64,000 nucleotides of DNA from Aralia elata (Eukaryota; Streptophyta; Magnoliopsida; Apiales; Araliaceae): contig CM068380.1 in assembly GCA_034770075.1 (NCBI GenBank), positions 83,722,112-83,786,111 on the forward strand, read 5' to 3'. The notes under the pieces were generated by a model, which saw only the letters and a program-made list of their open reading frames with translations, had not been told where the DNA came from and searched no databases. Below, piece by piece: positions 59,098 to 64,000 of this stretch (position 1 is the first letter of the stretch; each line of letters begins with the position of its first letter). The translations under genes and the position numbers were made by a program.

Positions 59098-61165
59098 TTA
59101 AAATTATGTACAAAACGGACAAGAAGATGATAAACACTGCTCAATGAAACAAATTTCGTACATGATTGAAGCGAACGTATACTAAAAGTCGGCACTACCA
59201 AAACGAACGGGACCGTTTCAAAGAAGATAGTCATACGTACAAACATACAAAAAGTTCACGTACCTCAAACAAAACAAATAAAGTTGGGCAAAAAGAGAGG
59301 CGAGGACTCTCATATATTATGTACAAAATAGTATTTTGATAATTTCTTAAAATATTATTATAATTATAAAAGTATATCTCGCGTAAGAGATATGTTGTAC
59401 CACAAAATTACCCTATACAATTGAAAGAGAGATAATGTTTAGCATGTAACATTTCAACACTGTATGACGTTCAACTAATTGATGGTTACTACCAAAAAAA
59501 TTAAAAATAAATAAAACACTAGTTTCTGTAAGTTCTTGTTGATGGTGCTGATATATAAAACATAAGCAAACTAATCTTTGATAGAAAATTACTGTAATTG
59601 CAGAAAAAACCTTATTAAATGCATTAACAAAAGAAATCATGAAAGGATTATGGTAAGCCAGTTAAGGTTATAGTAGGCCATTTGACTTTAAAGGTCATGC
59701 TTATACATTTTCCAAGCATTGAAGTCAAAAATCATTAATGGTGCATAGACTGCGAAATGATTTTAGTACTGAGAAGTTAGTCATCCATTTGAGTGGAAAA
59801 TGAGAGGCTCAATGTTTTAACCACACATTTTCGCATGAGTTAAATGACAGATATAAAGAGTTAGGGGTTGTTTGTTTATTTTTAAATGGGTTTGAATAAG
59901 TCTGAAATTGAATGAATAAGTCATTTAAACCGTTTGTTTAACAATTTTTAAACTCTGAATGTATTTGAACTATTCATCCAAAAATTTGTAGCTGAATGAG
60001 TAAGAAATAATGTTGAATGATATTTTTACTTATATTTTCTCATAGACAATTAAAATTTACATTCAATATTCATCTTGTTTACTATTGTAAACAAATTTTG
60101 TTATGTACAAATTGTTTTTGATTTTTGTTTAACAAAAAATTGGATAACTAATTTAATTAATGTTGTTATAGTTTTTTGTTTTGATTTTATGTACTATAGA
60201 ATGTTATTAATATTTTTTAGTGTTTTATTCCTAAAATTATATTTTTAATGACATACTTCATCAAAGATTGTTTAAATGTTTATATTTAATTCTTCTTAGA
60301 TAATATTGTTTATTTATAATTATATAATAACTTTGTTCATAACAGTTCAGAAGGTTAAAATAAGATAATATATATTTTAGACAAATAATTATCAAAACGT
60401 CATTTCATTTCGTATTTAGATTTTTTACTCCATTCAACTCATTCAAATTTTCTTATATATTCAGAATTTTTTATTTAATTTTATCGAACAACCGCTCAGG
60501 GAGTAATAGTAAGAATGGCCGTCCGGCTATAGGGGTTGAAAGTCAAAAATTAGGTGAATAAATAGATGGGAAATGAAAATGACCTCTGATTTCAATGTTT
60601 TTGACTCTCTCTCTCTCTCTCTCTCTCTTCCAATAATGTGGCCAAAGCAATCAACTAATAAACCAGTACTAACAAGAAAAAGAAGAAAAAAAACGTGGAT
60701 ACTTTCAGCCATTTTGAATGGATCCCTGCCATTTAAGATTTAGGCGCCCAAGAATATTACCCAGTGTGGATTGTTGACGAATTCACTACTTAAATGTCAT
60801 TCACAAACACATTTATTCATTTACTCTTTTTTTTCTTTTCTTTATTTATTTTTTTATTTTTGTGGGCTGGTTTTGGGGGGGTTGAGGGGCGAGAAGAGAG
60901 AGATTGGAGATCACCAAAACAAAGTTGGGTGGGTAAATGGAAACAATTACAATATATAACTTCATCGTCACAAGTAAAAAAAAAATGTTAGGAATTGTTC
61001 CAAGCCACTCTGTTTCCACCAAAAAAAAAAGAAAAAGTAAAAAACTAAACATAATTAACAGCAACCAAAATTTCTTGGTGCAAAACCATGTATGGATTCT
61101 GCTTAAATGATATGATGGCACAGGAGGTACATCCAGCTACCCTTTTTTGGGTAATACATTTGCAT
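58128..61165. other. AT-rich intergenic region
   Basis: TA tracts at 58589-58620 and 59064-59091, a CT tract at 60605-60628, and otherwise unstructured AT-rich sequence without a recognisable gene. The RRM gene's 3' UTR lies at the right end (below 61166). Confidence 0.5.
58589..58620. repeat. (TA)n microsatellite
   Basis: About 16 TA units. Confidence 0.95.
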
Positions 61166-63056
61166 TTACCTCGACTTCTTACTGCGCATTCCCATCCTTG
61201 ACTTAGCATACCTGAATTTCGCTTAAGGCTTGAACAGCACAAGGTGATCAACTAAGCTTCTAATATAAACAACAAAGAAAGATATAAAAGAAACAGAAAC
61301 ACCAAAGAAGCAAAAAGCACTTCTAAAGGATACTCTAGCCGCATGCCCTCACCAGGTGGTGATGAATAGAGAATTGTGCCTTGTAGGTGGCTTAGCGCTT
61401 CACTTGAACAGGCAGCATCCTGTGGGCATTAGGGGGGGGGGGGAATATAAAAAATAAAATAAAATGACATAAGAAAGACTAGAAGCATTCTTTTCACATA
61501 TTGGTCGAGAAATATCACTCGGCATAAATTTGAATTTCGGTTCTAAGGAATACCAAGCAACAGCTCCCAACTGTTATACCTATACTTGCATTGTTATATT
61601 TACATAGTAATTAATGGAACTTCAATGCTTACATAACTCATATTTCAACTTCTACAACTTAAACTTCATATTGTTAAATATCTCTATTAGACCATCAACA
61701 ATTTTGATATTTATGTGTATAATCAAAAGTATCACATTGTTGATGTCGACTGAAATAGTAAAAAGGTCCCCACCTTGTCCCCCTCGTTAAGCATAAATAT
61801 CTAGTAGGCTTGCAAGTCATTTGAGTGCAGAATCATTCCATAACTCACATTTCAACTACTACAACTTAAACTTCATAAGGTTGTTAGCTGCTTGAGGTTA
61901 AATAAGATGACCCAATCTTGCTTCCGGATTCTCTAAGATACTCATTTCCGTAAAGTGAAGTTGATGAATAAAATATCAAAATCCAAACTGAGAAATATCG
62001 TGAGATTTAAGGATCAGTGACAATATCAATATCATTTCACGTGTACTGGGATGGCATCCTCCCTAACGTCTTTTTTGAATATTTTACTTGTCAAAAAAGA
62101 ATATAGATCATTTTGCAGTTGAAAGTTATCAGTAAAAATGGATACAAAATGACATTAAGCCTTAGCAGTCCACTAAGTTCAGTAGTAATAGTAAGGGTGA
62201 TGCTAGGGGTCTCAAATTTTTGGTATCAAAAAGTGTCTCAAATGATGTGTCATCATAACATTAGTTGGGTAGATCTCATGTGATTGGTCATAGCATCATT
62301 AAAATATTCAATGTCATGTCATTTGAGACCCTCTTAGCATTACTCTTAACAGTAATAATAATACTACAAATGAAAAACAAAAGAATAAGAAGAAGTGATT
62401 GCTGAAGTATATCACATCAAATACCAGATAGACGATCACAATACATAGAAAAGGTAGCAAATTTGACTACAAAGCACAAAATACCATCTCATTGAACAAT
62501 TTTCAGAAGCAAAACAGCACATTCTCAAGATTGCTGAGAATAAAGATTGATATAGCATGATAGGAGTCTCATATATAAAAATTACACGGGCAAGTTAGTC
62601 TCTCAAAGACTAGACTGACTAATAAAGATCAAAGCAAATAACTATTAAGCCAAATCTAAACCAAAAAGGTTCTACTATGAGGAACAATAAAAGGTGAGCA
62701 GAAAGAATCCTATTACCAGAGCTCATTTTACCATAGGTCTTCGTCAATGAATTAGCTAGTGAATTAGAACAGCAAGGAAATACCTGAAAGTCAACAAATG
62801 CAACCCGTGCTCCATATGTGCTCTGCATCTTCAATTTCAGATACCCAGGGCATCTGAGGAAAGTCGAAATCAGCAAATATATAGTTATGCCAGCTTGTTC
62901 AAACTTCACAGACTAAAAAAAACACATTCAGATCTCTCCCAACCTTGAAAATACTTGAATTAGCTCTTGCTCTGAGCAGGTTGGACCCAGATTAGCCACA
63001 AACAGAGTTGCACAAGGGGTAACATTTCGCGGAACATATGGCGCTGAAGAAAAATT
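61166..63056 (-). CDS. RRM-domain RNA-binding protein, 3' exons (5' part not resolved)
   Basis: Four exons join in frame with GT-AG introns: 63056-62944, 62853-62784, 61419-61334, 61211-61166 (TAA at 61168-61166). They encode one RRM: NVTPCATLFVANLGPTCSEQ with RNP2 (LFVANL), then RCPGYLKLKMQSTYGARVAF with RNP1-like VAFVDFQ, then DAACSSEALSHLQGT, and the C-terminus RLEYAKSRMGMRSKKSR. This layout, an RRM close to the C-terminus with a short basic tail, is that of the plant RBPMS/WHI3-like RNA-binding proteins (At2g42240/At3g21215 type). They probably act in mRNA regulation. The exon start at 63056 rests on a TTACCAG acceptor; a TTCTTCAG acceptor 13 bases further in (exon from 63043) is possible but would lose NFSS. 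Exons further up may lie at 63.1-64.0 kb or beyond the window. Reading through the donor at 61333 gives an unlikely hydrophobic tail, which supports the last intron. Confidence 0.78.
62191..62350. mobile_element. Short MITE (GTAATGCTAGGGG family, copy 2) in an RRM-gene intron
   Basis: The left end GTGATGCTAGGGGTCTCAAA and the right end TTTGAGACCCTCTTAGCATT then ACTCTTA are inverted. Internal AAATGATGTGTCATCATAAC resembles the copy at 3247-3357. It lies in the 1.36-kb intron of the RRM gene. Confidence 0.65.
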
Positions 63057-64000
63057 CTGGTAATGTACAAGGTACCCTCAAACTTAATCAAATTGGTGAA
63101 TGAACACTCTAGAGCACAATATATATATATATATATATATATTCAACAAGCAAATGCCAATATGGAACGGAAAAGGCCTATAAGAGATTAAAAGACATTG
63201 CTAGAAATGCATAGTACTTAACAGTGGCCTATGGGAGTAGATGAAAGTTTTGACAATTAAGGTGAAGGAATAGAATAATGCATGACAATTTCGGCCAATT
63301 AGTTCAAGGTTTAGAATCATGAATGATATAGTTAATTCGATTTCTAAAGGTCGCAGTAAGTAGGTGATAGAAAAGCAGCAAGCTCCAAAGTGGTGACGCA
63401 ACCAGAAGAAGGAAGTAATGCAAGTCGCAGCAACAAACTTATTCAAAATTCTACTTTCTGTGGACATCAAAATAAAGGAGTTACACCATTTCAACAGGAT
63501 GCACAACTAGGCACATAAATCATATAAGATATATATACTTGTAACTAATAACTAGAGCTATGGGATCAAATACCAATCATCCAATCCCACAACAAGGAAA
63601 TATTGGAAGCACTGAAACCTATATATTATATGCTTATGATAAAATACAGGTATGTGGAAACAGAAATTATGAAAAAGATTAGCATATAAAAAAGGTAAGG
63701 ATGCATTGGTGATTAGTTATTAAAAATATATCATATATCAAATTTAATTATTTTATAAAATAAAATATTAACCATAAACATTGTGTAGAATGACATAGCA
63801 CTAACATTGAAATAATTATCCCGACAACAATAAAGAGCATCATCATAAATATGGAACCTTAGTTCCAGAATGAGAGAAAAAACAGAAATGAAAAGGACAC
63901 TTGCAGTAATAGGTAAATAATTCATCATAAACATCAAATGGAAGATCGACTAAAAAAATTTACCACTAGAAGCAGAAACAAGAATTACACGCAACTTAGA
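63057..64000. other. Upstream intron(s) of the RRM gene, no exon resolved
   Basis: AT-rich, with TA repeats at 63118-63142. A minus-strand segment ending TGCTTCTAGTG before a GTAAAT donor at about 63961 could be an exon end, but its frame and homology cannot be judged. Confidence 0.3.

Noticed and set aside
1..64000. Possible tRNA, rRNA or known MIRNA genes
   Set aside because: A reading for B-box-like GGTTCGA words and for common plant miRNA cores found none in a credible setting; a tRNAscan-SE and miRBase search would be decisive.

Overview
This is nuclear DNA from a flowering plant, almost certainly a eudicot. It is AT-rich, its genes have many GT-AG introns, and it carries plant repeat families (Stowaway-, hAT- and foldback-type MITEs, a TRIM, copia and gypsy-like LTR elements, a LINE tail). 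The protein sequences suggest a core eudicot, perhaps an asterid, but the sequence alone does not fix the species.

Five host genes are supported. From left to right they are: (1) the 3' exons of an OTU deubiquitinase with a SEC-C zinc motif (186-1792, +, cut by the window start); (2) a complete ten-exon APETALA2 gene with two AP2 repeats and an in-frame miR172 site (18608-21530, -); (3) a complete eight-exon chloroplast CBS-pair protein, CBSX1/2 type (38036-44370, +); (4) an intronless DREB A-5 / DEAR-type ERF gene (56543-57013, -); (5) the 3' exons of an RRM RNA-binding protein (61166-63056, -, 5' end unresolved). OTU, AP2/TOE3, CBSX and DREB A-5 are neighbours in Arabidopsis too, split between two duplicated segments (At5g67170-67190 and At4g36900-36920). 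The window therefore looks like an ancestral microsyntenic block.

Most of the space between genes is repeat-derived. Two foldback elements (7.15-8.21 kb) and several MITEs lie in the OTU-AP2 interval, with a LINE tail (14.8-15.6 kb), a TRIM (15.76-16.28 kb) and a diverged local duplication (16.4-17.4 kb). The AP2-CBSX interval (21.5-38.0 kb) holds Stowaway-like MITEs, a long near-perfect palindrome, a deleted copia element (28.9-29.7 kb) and an LTR fragment (29.9-31.1 kb). Intron 4 of the CBSX gene has swollen with hAT-type elements. Between CBSX and the ERF gene is a young 7.0-kb LTR element (48823-55809). It has two 658-bp LTRs, a perfect CGCTT target-site duplication and a single intact gag ORF but no pol, so it is of the non-autonomous TR-GAG kind. 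It carries an antisense, apparently intron-containing gene fragment that resembles plant mobile domain proteins.

No CRISPR array, operon, tRNA or rRNA gene was seen. The most unusual object is the gag-only retroelement with its antisense cargo and its related LTR fragment at 30 kb. The strongest positional result is the conserved gene block.
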